Origin: Yersinia artesiana
GTDB lineage: Bacteria > Pseudomonadota > Gammaproteobacteria > Enterobacterales > Enterobacteriaceae
Reading direction: 5' to 3'
Length of the DNA: 64,000 bases
Assembly (NCBI RefSeq): GCF_902726545.1
Contig: NZ_CACVAD010000019.1
Coordinates: 1 to 64,000, forward strand
The notes beneath the pieces are model-generated. The model had not been told where the DNA came from. It made no database searches and saw only the letters and a program-made list of their open reading frames with translations. This document shows, piece after piece, positions 18,176 through 26,911 of the stretch; positions within the stretch are counted from its first letter, which is position 1; each line of letters begins with the position of its first letter. The position numbers and the translations under genes were made by a program.

Positions 18176-19281
18176 GGAATATTCTCTTCTTCGTCATGTA
18201 ATACCCGTCGATCCATAGCAAACTCTTGCTTCATAAGATGGCTCATGCTTTCCCTCAAACCGTCAATAAGGTGCTCACGCTCTGCCAATGAGAGGAAAAT
18301 AGTTGTCGGCAATATGGAAAAGGCAATAATTAAAATTTGCAAAAACCGCGCTCGCATATCCGTACTGAGTGAACTGAGTTGCTTCGCAAAAAAGGCAATT
18401 AAGTTGTCATTAAAATTATCTTGACCACGAATACCACTGATAAATAATTTGCTGAGCATTTTCTCACCGCTCAGACCCATAAAAGCAAAATCTGTCTGTG
18501 CAAAGCGCTGGCAAAATATGCAGTCCAAAGACTGCATCTCTCTTAATCGACTAATACGATTAAACAGAGCACCAAACTCGCTGACATTAATATTCCCCAG
18601 CGGTAATACTTGTAAATCACAGGCCAAGGCTCGTGCCAGGTAACAGATGATGCTTTCACGCTCCTGAGCCGCCATTTCGTCGACCCATTGCTCATAGAGA
18701 TAAATCGCCGGACCGTCATAACTGAGAAACTCGCGATACAACATTCTCAAGTTGCCCGCCGACTGCTGCATTTTTTGTGCAAAGGCTTTGGCTACCAGAG
18801 CAATATTGATGCCCGCTTGCGCACTGCGATCGAGATCTTCCGCCTCTAACTGCTCGCGTAATGCTTCCAATTGTTCGAGCTGCTTGCGCTTTAACCGGCT
18901 GCGGTGAATCAATGCCGCTAACGCCATCAACAAATCGCTGGTATCGGTAAAGAATTGCAGCAAAAACGCACGTAACTGCTGCGGCGTCATAAACTTGGTG
19001 TTCAGCGCACTTTCAACCCGCAGAATTTTTTCATCTGCCTGTGTATCCAGAATACGCTCCGAAAAAAGCGTCCACTCTTCCTTGCTGTCGGTGGTTGGCC
19101 CGCGGCGGCGCACATGGCTGGCCGCCGACATAGACATCGAGGCATATTCGCTATTATTATCAATGACTCCCTGACCACGCGCTGCTTCGTCAGCATCATC
19201 ACTGGCTTTGGCCGCTGAGCTACTTTTGTCACGCTGCCCCACTAAAAAGCGTGCGTTGCCCCCTACCGGACCTATTGCCAC
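18172..19281 (-). CDS. Gatekeeper / secretion-hierarchy protein (InvE/MxiC-like)
   Basis: A 369-residue, mostly helical protein in the invE position between secretin and export gate. An unstructured N-terminal ~60 residues (Ala/Asp/Ser rich) precedes helical repeats. Resemblance to InvE is visible in the LRAFLLQFFTDTSDLLMAL region and the LEAEDLDRSAQAGINIAL segment. In InvE/MxiC/YopN-TyeA the protein binds translocator-chaperone complexes and delays effector export until host contact. It overlaps ysaC by 10 bases and ysaV by 4. I do not assign a symbol because I am unsure which published letter applies. Confidence 0.83.
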   Translation of the reverse strand: MAIGPVGGNARFLVGQRDKSSSAAKASDDADEAARGQGVIDNNSEYASMSMSAASHVRRRGPTTDSKEEWTLFSERILDTQADEKILRVESALNTKFMTPQQLRAFLLQFFTDTSDLLMALAALIHRSRLKRKQLEQLEALREQLEAEDLDRSAQAGINIALVAKAFAQKMQQSAGNLRMLYREFLSYDGPAIYLYEQWVDEMAAQERESIICYLARALACDLQVLPLGNINVSEFGALFNRISRLREMQSLDCIFCQRFAQTDFAFMGLSGEKMLSKLFISGIRGQDNFNDNLIAFFAKQLSSLSTDMRARFLQILIIAFSILPTTIFLSLAEREHLIDGLRESMSHLMKQEFAMDRRVLHDEEENIP

Positions 19282-20963
19282 GGCTGGCTCGCATACTTTT
19301 TCAGGAACTCAACGGTGCCGCGCAACTTGCTATCATGTTGGGTCAAACGCTCACTATCAGAGAACTGACGACCATCCCAGGCTTCATTTTCATCCAGTAA
19401 ACGAGGCTGAATCAAAAAGATACGGATCATTTTCTGCTGGTTGTGCGAACGGTACTTAAACAAATTACCCAGCAGTGGGATATCACTTAACAACGGAATT
19501 CGAGTTTCGCCTTCTTCAACCTGATCACGGGTATATCCACCAATCAGCAGGCTTTTATCGCGGCCGATACGGGCGACAGTATTGATATTGGTGCGGTTAA
19601 CTTCCGGCAACCCGGCGATATCGGCAACTTTGCCCGAGTTGTCACGGTTCAACCCACCATCTTCAATATTGACTTCCATTTCGACACCGCTCCCCCCTGA
19701 GAGGCGCGGCAATACACTGATCATGGTGCCATAGGTCACCTGTTCCAGTGTCGCGACCCGATCCCCTTCCACCCGGGCATAAAAGCTGGTGTTGTTATCA
19801 AATAGCGCCGGAACATTCTCTTGCGTCAGGATGACCGGACGAGAAACGATGCGAGCGTTGCCGGTTTTACTGATAGCATCAATTTGTGCCAGAAACGTCT
19901 TACTATCGCTCAACGTACTGCGGTTAAAGGTAACTGAACCGCCAGCCACACCGATATTCCCCGCTTCCCAGCGCACCCCCAGATCGTCCACTTTGCTTTG
20001 CGTTACATCGATAATCCACAGTGATAGTTCCACCTGGCTACGGCTATTATCCAGGGTATGAACTAACTGACGGACATAACGAATTTGTTCCGCGCTACCT
20101 TTTACCACTAGACTATTGCTGTCGGGATAGGCGACTAATGAAAACGGGCTGCTGGTTTTAGCCGCTGTGGCCAGCTTGACTGCACTATTGCCACCATCAA
20201 GGGATGGCGGTACCGGAAAACCGGCCTCTACCTTTGGTTCGCCCTCTTTCGGCTGTATTTTCAGAGTGCTTTCCGCCGTACCATTGTTGTCTTTAAACAG
20301 CGCATTAAGTGCCGTTAACATCCCTGGAATGGTAATGTTCTGCCCGCGTTGGCTATAGGTACGATCGGTGACCGATGAGTGTTTTAACGGGATCACCGCC
20401 ACTTCACCGCCACTGGCCAAATCTTCCTGCTTAACGCGCTCATCAAGATACGCAGCAGCGGCGCTGATCAATTCCACATACAGCGGCGGCCCTGAGACAA
20501 ACAGTAAACGGTTATCGCCTTGGGTACGCACCGGAAAACGTTTATCGTAAATCCCGGTTTGCTGAATATAGTTAAGCACCTGTCCACTGCCAGCAGCCTG
20601 AGTGTGAACAATGACACTGCGCATTTCGCTGTTGTCATAAACATAGATCCCCACACCATCGTCATACCACACCAGCGCCATACGTCGGGACAGTGATTTA
20701 AACATCTCATCCGCATTCGCCAGATTAAAGTTCCCGGTCACACGCTTTTGTGCCGCCAACTTACTGAGAATAATCGGCTTCTCCAGTCGCTCAGCGACGG
20801 CATCAAACAGCTTGCCGACCATGACATTATTCGCGACAAAGGAGTCATTCACTTTTTCTTGCCCAACGGGCAAGGCGGTAACTACCTCAGCGTTGACATG
20901 GCTCATATTGCCCGCCAACAACAAGAGTGAAAAATAGATCACTCCTTTGTATTTAACTTTCAT
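19272..20963 (-). CDS. ysaC: YsaC, outer-membrane secretin (InvG family)
   Basis: A 563-residue secretin with a Sec signal peptide (residues 1-25, cleavage near VNA). Two periplasmic N-domains follow, then the pore domain from about residue 300 containing the VEEGETRIPLLSDIPLLGNLF signature. It forms the outer-membrane ring of the injectisome. The extreme C-terminus is rich in charged residues, as expected for the segment bound by a pilot lipoprotein. No invH-like gene is nearby; a YscW-like lipoprotein at 27393 may fill that role. The start overlaps the ysaE stop by 11 bases. Confidence 0.94.
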   Translation of the reverse strand: MKVKYKGVIYFSLLLLAGNMSHVNAEVVTALPVGQEKVNDSFVANNVMVGKLFDAVAERLEKPIILSKLAAQKRVTGNFNLANADEMFKSLSRRMALVWYDDGVGIYVYDNSEMRSVIVHTQAAGSGQVLNYIQQTGIYDKRFPVRTQGDNRLLFVSGPPLYVELISAAAAYLDERVKQEDLASGGEVAVIPLKHSSVTDRTYSQRGQNITIPGMLTALNALFKDNNGTAESTLKIQPKEGEPKVEAGFPVPPSLDGGNSAVKLATAAKTSSPFSLVAYPDSNSLVVKGSAEQIRYVRQLVHTLDNSRSQVELSLWIIDVTQSKVDDLGVRWEAGNIGVAGGSVTFNRSTLSDSKTFLAQIDAISKTGNARIVSRPVILTQENVPALFDNNTSFYARVEGDRVATLEQVTYGTMISVLPRLSGGSGVEMEVNIEDGGLNRDNSGKVADIAGLPEVNRTNINTVARIGRDKSLLIGGYTRDQVEEGETRIPLLSDIPLLGNLFKYRSHNQQKMIRIFLIQPRLLDENEAWDGRQFSDSERLTQHDSKLRGTVEFLKKYASQPWQ

Positions 20964-21738
20964 ATAAAATAGACTCCAAACGTCTTATTTCTGAGGGTGT
21001 TAGCCCCAACTCTTTTTTGAGATCATTGGTAAAATGCGAGGCCGAGCAATATCCGGCATCGAGGCCCACATCCAGGATTGAACCTTCACTTTCTATAAGC
21101 TGTAATACGGCGGAGGCCATACGCACACTCATCATTTTCTTCTTGGCCGTCGCCTTAAAGCTCTCTCGATATAATTGCCTGAAGTAGGCAGCAGAGACGC
21201 CATAGCGCTGGCTTAAATAATTAATACTGACATTATCTTTCTGTTCCGAAGCTGATAATAAGAAGCTCATCATTCCGTAGGCTTCATATTTCCTTAATAG
21301 ATCGCACCAAGTATTGAATTCCATTTGGTTACGCATTATTAAATCAATCACGGTGTTATTGACTGACATTGGGGTCGTACCATTAGTCGTATCGATGGCA
21401 ATCACTTCTGACCACGGTTGTGCCGCGACAGATGATTTTTCTCCAGAATCCAAAAATGATTTACCCAATGCAGAATCAATCGTTGCGAGGATCTCGGTAA
21501 AACTGGCTAACGTGATACTGTGCAAAAACCAGTGAGTCTTATCTCCCTCAATCTCGTCGAGGTTATTGCAAATAAACAGTGAGGGCTGAGTAATTAAGAC
21601 GCCGTTACCCGAATATACAGAGCGAAACGTCAATGTCAGCGCCTGCTCATCAGGTACAGCCAACACCAGGCTATCCTCCAGGGATAAACAATGGGCCGAT
21701 GGTGTTACCGGCTTAATGTCATTATTTATTGCTGTCAT
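20953..21738 (-). CDS. ysaE: YsaE, AraC-type activator of the Ysa system (InvF family)
   Basis: A 261-residue regulator with a C-terminal AraC/XylS DNA-binding domain (about residues 150-255): two helix-turn-helices, the first at LSQRYGVSAAYFRQLYRE and the second at SILDVGLDAGYCSASHFTNDLKKELGLTPSE. The invF-invG gene order is conserved here as ysaE-ysaC. In Y. enterocolitica YsaE acts with the chaperone SycB to turn on the secreted-protein operon. It is the first gene of the leftward apparatus operon and faces the rightward basal-body operon across a 195-base divergent region. Confidence 0.92.
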   Translation of the reverse strand: MTAINNDIKPVTPSAHCLSLEDSLVLAVPDEQALTLTFRSVYSGNGVLITQPSLFICNNLDEIEGDKTHWFLHSITLASFTEILATIDSALGKSFLDSGEKSSVAAQPWSEVIAIDTTNGTTPMSVNNTVIDLIMRNQMEFNTWCDLLRKYEAYGMMSFLLSASEQKDNVSINYLSQRYGVSAAYFRQLYRESFKATAKKKMMSVRMASAVLQLIESEGSILDVGLDAGYCSASHFTNDLKKELGLTPSEIRRLESILYES

Positions 21739-21933
21739 CGTTCTTCGTCTCCAGCTCGTTATTTGAGTTGCAACACAATGAACGATGACGTCGATTTATT
21801 AAACGGAATCACTCGGAATAGCCATTACTCGCATTAGAAATCCCCCCAGTAAGAAATAGTCCGGTCAATTCCGCTGACAAAAAATTCGTACTCGGCTTTA
21901 CTTAGCGCCAATTTGGTTCAACGAGAAAATATT
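21739..21933. promoter_or_regulatory. Divergent promoter region between ysaE and the basal-body operon
   Basis: This 195-base gap must contain promoters for the leftward apparatus operon and the rightward PrgH-like operon, since both start here and no other long gap is available. I see no convincing consensus sigma-70 elements, which would fit activator-dependent transcription. YsrR is the likely activator from published work; its site is not identifiable by eye. Confidence 0.5.
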
Positions 21934-23142
21934 ATGGGAGACACAGACAACCGCGTCTTGATAATGAGGATTGCCAGTGGGCCTCTAAGCGGTAATGAAT
22001 TAATGCTCAAAGCGGGCAACCACCGGATAGTTATTGGCCCTGAGCAAAGTTATGCAACAGAAACAGATAACGATGGTTTCACCACCTATTATGTACCTGG
22101 TGAGCAAGGCAATTATGAATTAGCCCTTGTCTGTGACGATGACGCAATTTCAGCGCCTGAAGCAGAGAACATGGGGCAGTGGTATCTCACCCTAAGTGGT
22201 GATTGCCCTGATATTAAACAGCCGGTGGTATTTCAGGAAGTGATGCTGGCCGAACAGTTTCCGGTAGTGATCAAAATGCTGAACACTCCGTGGAATAGTG
22301 AAGAGAGTTCGGCTCTTAACCTGCAAACAGCCGATGTGGAAAGTGCAGTCAGTGATGTCCGCCTCAGTTCATCAGTAGAGCGTAAGTTTAATCCGGTTTA
22401 TGTGGCCGGAATTATGCTGGCCGTACTCGCTACTGTCATTGGTTGGAAGTTGGTTAACTACAACAGTGAAGCACGCCAGGTCAAGACACTGGAGACGTTG
22501 TTGCAGGGCAGCAGCTCACCGTTGACAGTCACCACCACTGGCAATGGTCAGAGCCTGGTGCTGGTCAGAACACAGCGTGATTTGGACTGGAGCACCCAGC
22601 GTTTACTGCGGGAACATTATCAAGAACCGGTGATATTGAAAAAAATCACCGAGCTGGAAGAAGAGATAGAAACTGAGCTGGGCAAGAAATTACCGGGTCT
22701 GTTGAAAGTGGATTTAACCCTTCCTTGTCAGCCGGTAATTCGCTGGTTGAAGGGCGATTATCCCGCACCCGATAATAAGCTGGTTAAGCAGACATTGACT
22801 GGTTTTCTCGGTTGCCCAGTAAAAAGTCAGTTAGAGAGTTACACCGCAACCGAATTGATGCACAAAGCGGAACAAGGTCTGACAGAAAGTAATGTGCCCT
22901 GGCGGATAAATAATAAAAGCGGAACCTCTGTTTTTATTATTAATGCCAGCCTTAACGATAAGCAGGCGCTGTCGGCAATAGATTTTTCCAAACATTTCAC
23001 AAAGAGATATGGAGTCCGTCATATACAGTTCTCTATCTCTTTGAGTACGAATCATCTGGCAGGAAAGTCGCTCGTTAATAATCCGAACGGCTATGTTCTG
23101 CTGGATAATAACCACTGGTACTTTAATCCAGTGACATTTTAA
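21934..23142 (+). CDS. Inner-membrane ring protein of the injectisome (PrgH/MxiG-like, SctD)
   Basis: A 402-residue single-pass inner-membrane protein. An N-terminal FHA-like cytoplasmic domain (about 1-130) precedes one membrane segment near residues 150-170 (FNPVYVAGIMLAVLATVIGWKL) and a large periplasmic region. The C-terminus HWYFNPVTF closely matches the HWYF ending of PrgH, which makes the family call firm. I use ATG 21934 rather than the upstream TTG at 21913, which would add only seven residues. It is the first gene of the needle-complex operon, 30 bases before the needle gene. The published ysa letter is uncertain to me. Confidence 0.88.
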   Translation: MGDTDNRVLIMRIASGPLSGNELMLKAGNHRIVIGPEQSYATETDNDGFTTYYVPGEQGNYELALVCDDDAISAPEAENMGQWYLTLSGDCPDIKQPVVFQEVMLAEQFPVVIKMLNTPWNSEESSALNLQTADVESAVSDVRLSSSVERKFNPVYVAGIMLAVLATVIGWKLVNYNSEARQVKTLETLLQGSSSPLTVTTTGNGQSLVLVRTQRDLDWSTQRLLREHYQEPVILKKITELEEEIETELGKKLPGLLKVDLTLPCQPVIRWLKGDYPAPDNKLVKQTLTGFLGCPVKSQLESYTATELMHKAEQGLTESNVPWRINNKSGTSVFIINASLNDKQALSAIDFSKHFTKRYGVRHIQFSISLSTNHLAGKSLVNNPNGYVLLDNNHWYFNPVTF

Positions 23143-23172
23143 AACCAACACTAAATAACGAGGATATATATT

Positions 23173-23472
23173 ATGCCCGCAATTGAAGGGATTTTGTCTA
23201 CCGGTAGCTGGGAAGCCAGTGCATATGAAATACCTGGTACCAATTCAAAATGGGGAATGGCATACCGGGTCGGTGGTTTAATGAATGGTACAATTAAGTC
23301 AATAGCTGACGAACTGAAAACAACTCTTGAGACTACTGCGGAACTGGATAACCCTCTGACATTGGCGAAAGTCGCTGCTCTTAATGGAAATTACAACGCT
23401 TCGCGCCAACTACAATCTAACCTAGGAAAATCGACTAGAGATACTGCTATGGCGATTATTCGTAACGTGTAA
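23173..23472 (+). CDS. Needle filament protein (PrgI/MxiH-like, SctF)
   Basis: A 99-residue protein whose C-terminal part, RQLQSNLGKSTRDTAMAIIRN, fits the C-terminal helix of PrgI/MxiH. An NP turn (ELDNPLTLAKVAALN) corresponds to the PxxP loop between the two helices. It is about 20 residues longer than PrgI because of a Gly/Ser-rich N-terminal extension. It should polymerise into the extracellular needle and end in the YspD tip. An AACGAGGATA ribosome site precedes the ATG. A 57-base gap follows before the rod gene. Confidence 0.85.
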   Translation: MPAIEGILSTGSWEASAYEIPGTNSKWGMAYRVGGLMNGTIKSIADELKTTLETTAELDNPLTLAKVAALNGNYNASRQLQSNLGKSTRDTAMAIIRNV

Positions 23473-23529
23473 TATTATTATTCCGTAATACCACTCACAG
23501 TGATATTACGGAATTATTAAGGATAGTTT

Positions 23530-23832
23530 ATGTCAATGTTTATTAATATCTCTCCGGCTGTTCAGCCGATGGTAGAACAAAATATTCCGGCAATAGCGCC
23601 GAGTGGTTCGGTAGAAGATCGAGTTAGAAATATGTTTGCCAACTACAGCGTTAATGCCAGCCAGGAGAAAGCCGCTATTACCAATAAAGCAAACACTGTT
23701 GATGTAAGTAACCCCGATGAGTTATTACAATTACAACATCGGATAGGTAATTATAGTCTTAGCATCAATTTGATCAGTACGCTAACCCATAAGGGTGCCT
23801 CTGCCATCGACTCTGTCTTAAAAGCGCAGTAA
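23530..23832 (+). CDS. Inner rod protein (PrgJ/MxiI-like, SctI)
   Basis: A 100-residue protein with a disordered N-terminus and a C-terminal amphipathic helix LLQLQHRIGNYSLSINLISTLTHKGASAIDSVLKAQ-like region (residues about 65-100). That is the conserved part of PrgJ/MxiI/YscI rod proteins, which link the export gate to the needle. Its place between needle and PrgK-like genes matches prgHIJK order. It ends 3 bases before the ysaJ start, so translation is probably coupled. Confidence 0.85.
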   Translation: MSMFINISPAVQPMVEQNIPAIAPSGSVEDRVRNMFANYSVNASQEKAAITNKANTVDVSNPDELLQLQHRIGNYSLSINLISTLTHKGASAIDSVLKAQ

Positions 23833-23835
23833 ATC

Positions 23836-24579
23836 ATGAATAAGCTGACAAAACTTCTGCTGATAAGTACTTTCTGTCTGCTGTCTGGTTGTGATAATCA
23901 GGTGCTGCTCACCGAACTTAGCCAGCGCCAGAGCAATGAAGTTCTGGCTGTTCTACAGGAAAATGGCGTGGAAGGTACACGCAGGGAAAATGGCAAACTG
24001 GGTAATTCCATTAAGGTCGCGCGCAGTGATTTTGTTACCGCAGTGGATTTGCTACGTCTGTACAACCTGCCTTCTAAAGAGTCAGTGGAAATTATTCAGG
24101 CGTTCCCAGGAGATTCATTGGTGGCATCACCGCAGGCGGAACGCTCTCGTCTACTCTCCTTAATTGAACAACGGCTGGAACAATCGCTACTGACCATTCC
24201 TGGCGTAGTAAATGCCAGAGTCCATGTCAGTTATCCTTTAAATGGTAATAATCGAGTCAAAGAGCCACAGCAGGTTTCGAGCCTGGTAACTTATTCCGGC
24301 AATGAAGACCCTAAGCTGATGATGAGCAAAATTAAGTTATTTCTCACCAACAGTTTTGCCGAGGCCAGCTTTGACAATGTTTCGGTAGTGGTAGTTGAGC
24401 GCCCACCATTACAGCGTCAGGTCAAAAATGAGCCAGAGTTCCCAGTCCCACCGGTGTTATTGATTGGCATTGCTGCCGCTCTGATGACCGCTGCCGGTGC
24501 CATGTTATTACTTTGGCGTCGCAGGCAACAAAGCAGTAAGAAAGAAACACCGTCGGACAGCACGGAGCTGAAACCATGA
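23836..24579 (+). CDS. ysaJ: YsaJ, inner-membrane ring lipoprotein (PrgK/YscJ family, SctJ)
   Basis: A 247-residue lipoprotein. Signal peptide and lipobox LLSGC place the acylated Cys at residue 19. Two ring-building domains follow (AVDLLRLYNLP; VHVSYPLNGNNR), then a C-terminal membrane segment near 200-222 and a basic anchor (WRRRQQ). It forms the inner ring with the PrgH-like protein. All family features are present. The stop overlaps the next start by 4 bases. Confidence 0.92.
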   Translation: MNKLTKLLLISTFCLLSGCDNQVLLTELSQRQSNEVLAVLQENGVEGTRRENGKLGNSIKVARSDFVTAVDLLRLYNLPSKESVEIIQAFPGDSLVASPQAERSRLLSLIEQRLEQSLLTIPGVVNARVHVSYPLNGNNRVKEPQQVSSLVTYSGNEDPKLMMSKIKLFLTNSFAEASFDNVSVVVVERPPLQRQVKNEPEFPVPPVLLIGIAAALMTAAGAMLLLWRRRQQSSKKETPSDSTELKP

Positions 24580-25124
24580 CAGCCCATCCCGGTAGGTTGA
24601 GTTTCGCTTGCCAGCATCAAATCTTGCTGGCACCGGGTGGTTACTTTCACGCGGAGCACAGCGGTATTGATTATCCCGCCCTACCTCAGGTGTTGCAGCA
24701 AGCCCATAATCAGCGCTTGCTGACGCAATATCAACTGCCGATGCCTGATCGAAATACGCTGCCGTTGCCCGATTTTATTGTTGAGCATTGGTCGCAATTA
24801 CCCAAGGTTGCCTGGGCGCTGGGGGTGCTGTTGCACCCAGCGCCACTGCCGTGGTGGGTGGAAACATCTCAATATGCGCAGCTGCATCAACGCGTGAATG
24901 TTAATTTCCGCCAACCGCAGGAAATCCCCTTATCGCCGCAAACTTTGCTGGCGACAGGTGCGGCCCAATTACTGACAGGTCTGGCCCCCTTTGGTCGCGT
25001 CTATACCATCCGCGCCAGTTATATGTTCAGTGCCATAACCCGACAATTAATGGAAGCGCCAGTGAAAAATGCCCTTCCGTGGAATGTGATAGAAGGAGCC
25101 TGCCGCTATGTCACAACAATCTGA
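24576..25124 (+). CDS. Sorting-platform adaptor (OrgA/MxiK-like, SctK)
   Basis: A 182-residue basic/aromatic cytoplasmic protein in the orgA position between the PrgK-like and OrgB-like genes. Sequence conservation in this family is low. The LPLPDFIVEHWSQLPKVAWALG segment and the overall length are in keeping with OrgA/MxiK/YscK. In homologues it links the SpaO-type pods to the inner-membrane ring. It overlaps ysaJ by 4 bases and the next gene by 17. Confidence 0.75.
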   Translation: MTAHPGRLSFACQHQILLAPGGYFHAEHSGIDYPALPQVLQQAHNQRLLTQYQLPMPDRNTLPLPDFIVEHWSQLPKVAWALGVLLHPAPLPWWVETSQYAQLHQRVNVNFRQPQEIPLSPQTLLATGAAQLLTGLAPFGRVYTIRASYMFSAITRQLMEAPVKNALPWNVIEGACRYVTTI

Positions 25125-25809
25125 GCCGGATATCCGGCAAACCGCAGTTGAAAAGGTGCTGATTAAGCATCAAGCCATGAAAGCGAGCCGCTATCAAAAA
25201 ATAGTGACAGCACAGGCCAGAAAACAGGCCACGGAATACTGTCAGCAGGCTCAACAAGAAGCAGAGGAAATACAGCGTATTGCTTACCAGCAAGGTTATC
25301 AGGATGGGCTGCAAAAACTGCTAGCCGACCTCTTACTTGGGTTGGAATCTAGCCAGCGCCAATATCAACAGGCAGTAGCGAGCAGTGAAGCCCGCTTGCA
25401 GACTCAGTTGGAGGAGATGTTTGGTGACCCACGGATGTATGAAATTATCAGTGAACACTTTATTCGGCAACATTCTGAATCCACACAAATTCAGATGCAC
25501 CTGCCCCCTTCACTGTTGAAAAAGTTAAAACCTGCGCTGGCGAAAATTCAGCATATCAGTGTGGTTGGTGGCACGGAGGAGAGTATTGCGCTGGAGGTCA
25601 ATAATGAAATCCTCCATTTCTCGCCACAGAGTGCGGCACAACGAACGTTGCCGCATATCTTCTCCCTGCCAGCGCGCTGCTCTATTTTGCAGTCCAAAAA
25701 GGCGTTGTATCAAAAATTTTCCGAACAATTCAGTCAATCAGGAGAAACACATGACAATTTCGATGATTCAATCTGCGCTGAAAATGACAGCAGCAATCAC
25801 GGACACTAA
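25108..25809 (+). CDS. ATPase regulator / spoke protein (OrgB/MxiN-like, SctL)
   Basis: A 233-residue protein. An N-terminal coiled coil rich in Gln, Ala and Glu (residues about 25-110, ARKQATEYCQQAQQEAEEI) precedes a globular C-terminal domain, the architecture of OrgB/YscL/FliH. It forms the spokes that tether the YsaN hexamer to the YsaQ pods. The start overlaps the OrgA-like gene, and its 3' end overlaps the following gene by 59 bases, so the three are tightly coupled. Confidence 0.8.
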   Translation: MSQQSEPDIRQTAVEKVLIKHQAMKASRYQKIVTAQARKQATEYCQQAQQEAEEIQRIAYQQGYQDGLQKLLADLLLGLESSQRQYQQAVASSEARLQTQLEEMFGDPRMYEIISEHFIRQHSESTQIQMHLPPSLLKKLKPALAKIQHISVVGGTEESIALEVNNEILHFSPQSAAQRTLPHIFSLPARCSILQSKKALYQKFSEQFSQSGETHDNFDDSICAENDSSNHGH

Positions 25810-26248
25810 ATCAGTTCCTAACACTGTACAGCAGCGAGTGGCACAAGCATGGCAGGCCAGCCCAGGTGGAACCTCCCCCGCTACAGAGAAAAAGGAACCA
25901 GGGCTACAACTTTCAACCAAGGAGCAAGCGGCAATTGATGAATTTATCGAAAAGATGCGCACCACGGACATGCAAAATAAGGAAGAAAAGAAGGCGCTGT
26001 TCGGCATGCTCAATAGAAAGCTAATCAGTTTGTCGTCAACAGAACGTGAAAGATTCCTTATTGGACTGAACGAAACCATCAAGCAATCCGAAGTACCGGG
26101 AGATGAAACTTTACTGAAAGAAAAGTTTAATCCGACTTATGCGATGTATATTGGCAATGGCATGCTCTTAAACCAAATGAAAGAAGAAGTCTTCTCCAAA
26201 ATGGGCAAAGCCCCTGATGAAGATGACGCAGAGTCAGACGAAATTTAA
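25751..26248 (+). CDS. Small hydrophilic protein at the OrgC position
   Basis: A 165-residue charged protein starting at ATG 25751, which has a GGAG ribosome site 6 bases upstream; a longer in-frame extension to 25559 would overlap most of the OrgB-like gene and is unlikely. The N-terminus is Ser/Thr rich, the middle helical (KEQAAIDEFIEKMR), and the tail strongly acidic (DEDDAESDE). I recognise no domain. In Salmonella the corresponding place is taken by orgC, whose secreted product promotes needle polymerisation, so a similar role is possible by position only. It overlaps the preceding gene by 59 bases. Confidence 0.65.
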   Translation: MTISMIQSALKMTAAITDTKSVPNTVQQRVAQAWQASPGGTSPATEKKEPGLQLSTKEQAAIDEFIEKMRTTDMQNKEEKKALFGMLNRKLISLSSTERERFLIGLNETIKQSEVPGDETLLKEKFNPTYAMYIGNGMLLNQMKEEVFSKMGKAPDEDDAESDEI

Positions 26249-26260
26249 AAGTATATCCCT

Positions 26261-26737
26261 ATGAAAACTGTTATTTATTATTTATCAATTATGCTGCTTC
26301 TCACTCCTGTTGCAGCCCAAGCCTCGTGTTTATCGAATGCGGCGATACGCTGGGATGTGCCAGAAATTATTCTCGAAGCGATTATTCTTCATGAATCGGG
26401 TGGCCAACCGGACGCCCGTAATACGAACAAAAATGGCAGCCATGATTATGGCCTGATGCAGATTAATACCGTTAATATTGATCCGCTAAAATCCCAAGGG
26501 ATCATCAAAGATAAACAGGCGTTAATGCACCCCTGCACCAATATTGAGGCAGGGGCCTATTTGCTGAGCCAGAAGTTTAAGAAACATGGCTATAGCTGGC
26601 GTGCTGTAGGTGCGTATCATTCAGAAACTGCCCATTATAGGGATAAGTACGCCAGTAAAATTATGAAAATCGTCAGTTCCGGCCCTGATTTTGCCCAAAG
26701 GAACGCGTCACTATTAAGATCTTCCTCCACATTTTAA
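26261..26737 (+). CDS. Specialised lytic transglycosylase (IagB/IpgF-like)
   Basis: A 158-residue periplasmic enzyme with a signal peptide (about residues 1-21, ending AQA). The SLT fold shows the catalytic Glu45 in LHESGG, followed by YGLMQIN and the GAYLLSQKFKKHGYSWRAVGAYH segment. It opens peptidoglycan locally so the basal body can pass, as IagB and IpgF do. It closes the needle-complex operon, 12 bases after the previous gene and just ahead of a hairpin terminator. Confidence 0.9.
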   Translation: MKTVIYYLSIMLLLTPVAAQASCLSNAAIRWDVPEIILEAIILHESGGQPDARNTNKNGSHDYGLMQINTVNIDPLKSQGIIKDKQALMHPCTNIEAGAYLLSQKFKKHGYSWRAVGAYHSETAHYRDKYASKIMKIVSSGPDFAQRNASLLRSSSTF

Positions 26738-26782
26738 TATTTATCGCCAAAAAGAAGCAAAATCCCCAAACACACAGAGAGC

Positions 26783-26811
26783 ACTCTCCAAACGCATGGA
26801 GAGTATTCTTT
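26783..26811 (+). terminator. Terminator of the needle-complex operon
   Basis: A 7-bp stem ACTCTCC/GGAGAGT with an 8-base loop is followed by ATTCTTT. It lies 46 bases past the lytic transglycosylase stop and before the next gene, so it probably separates the structural operon from the regulatory genes. Confidence 0.6.
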
Positions 26812-26911
26812 AATATACCCATATTAGCCTTTCCGCCGTTGAGAACCGTTTAAGGAGAAGGTATAAAACACGCCTTGAACTTAGTTAATCTTTTACGAAG
26901 GCGAAAATATT

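Noticed and set aside
25559-25750. Longer start for the OrgC-position protein
   Set aside because: It would overlap 250 bases of the OrgB-like gene; ATG 25751 has a proper GGAG site.
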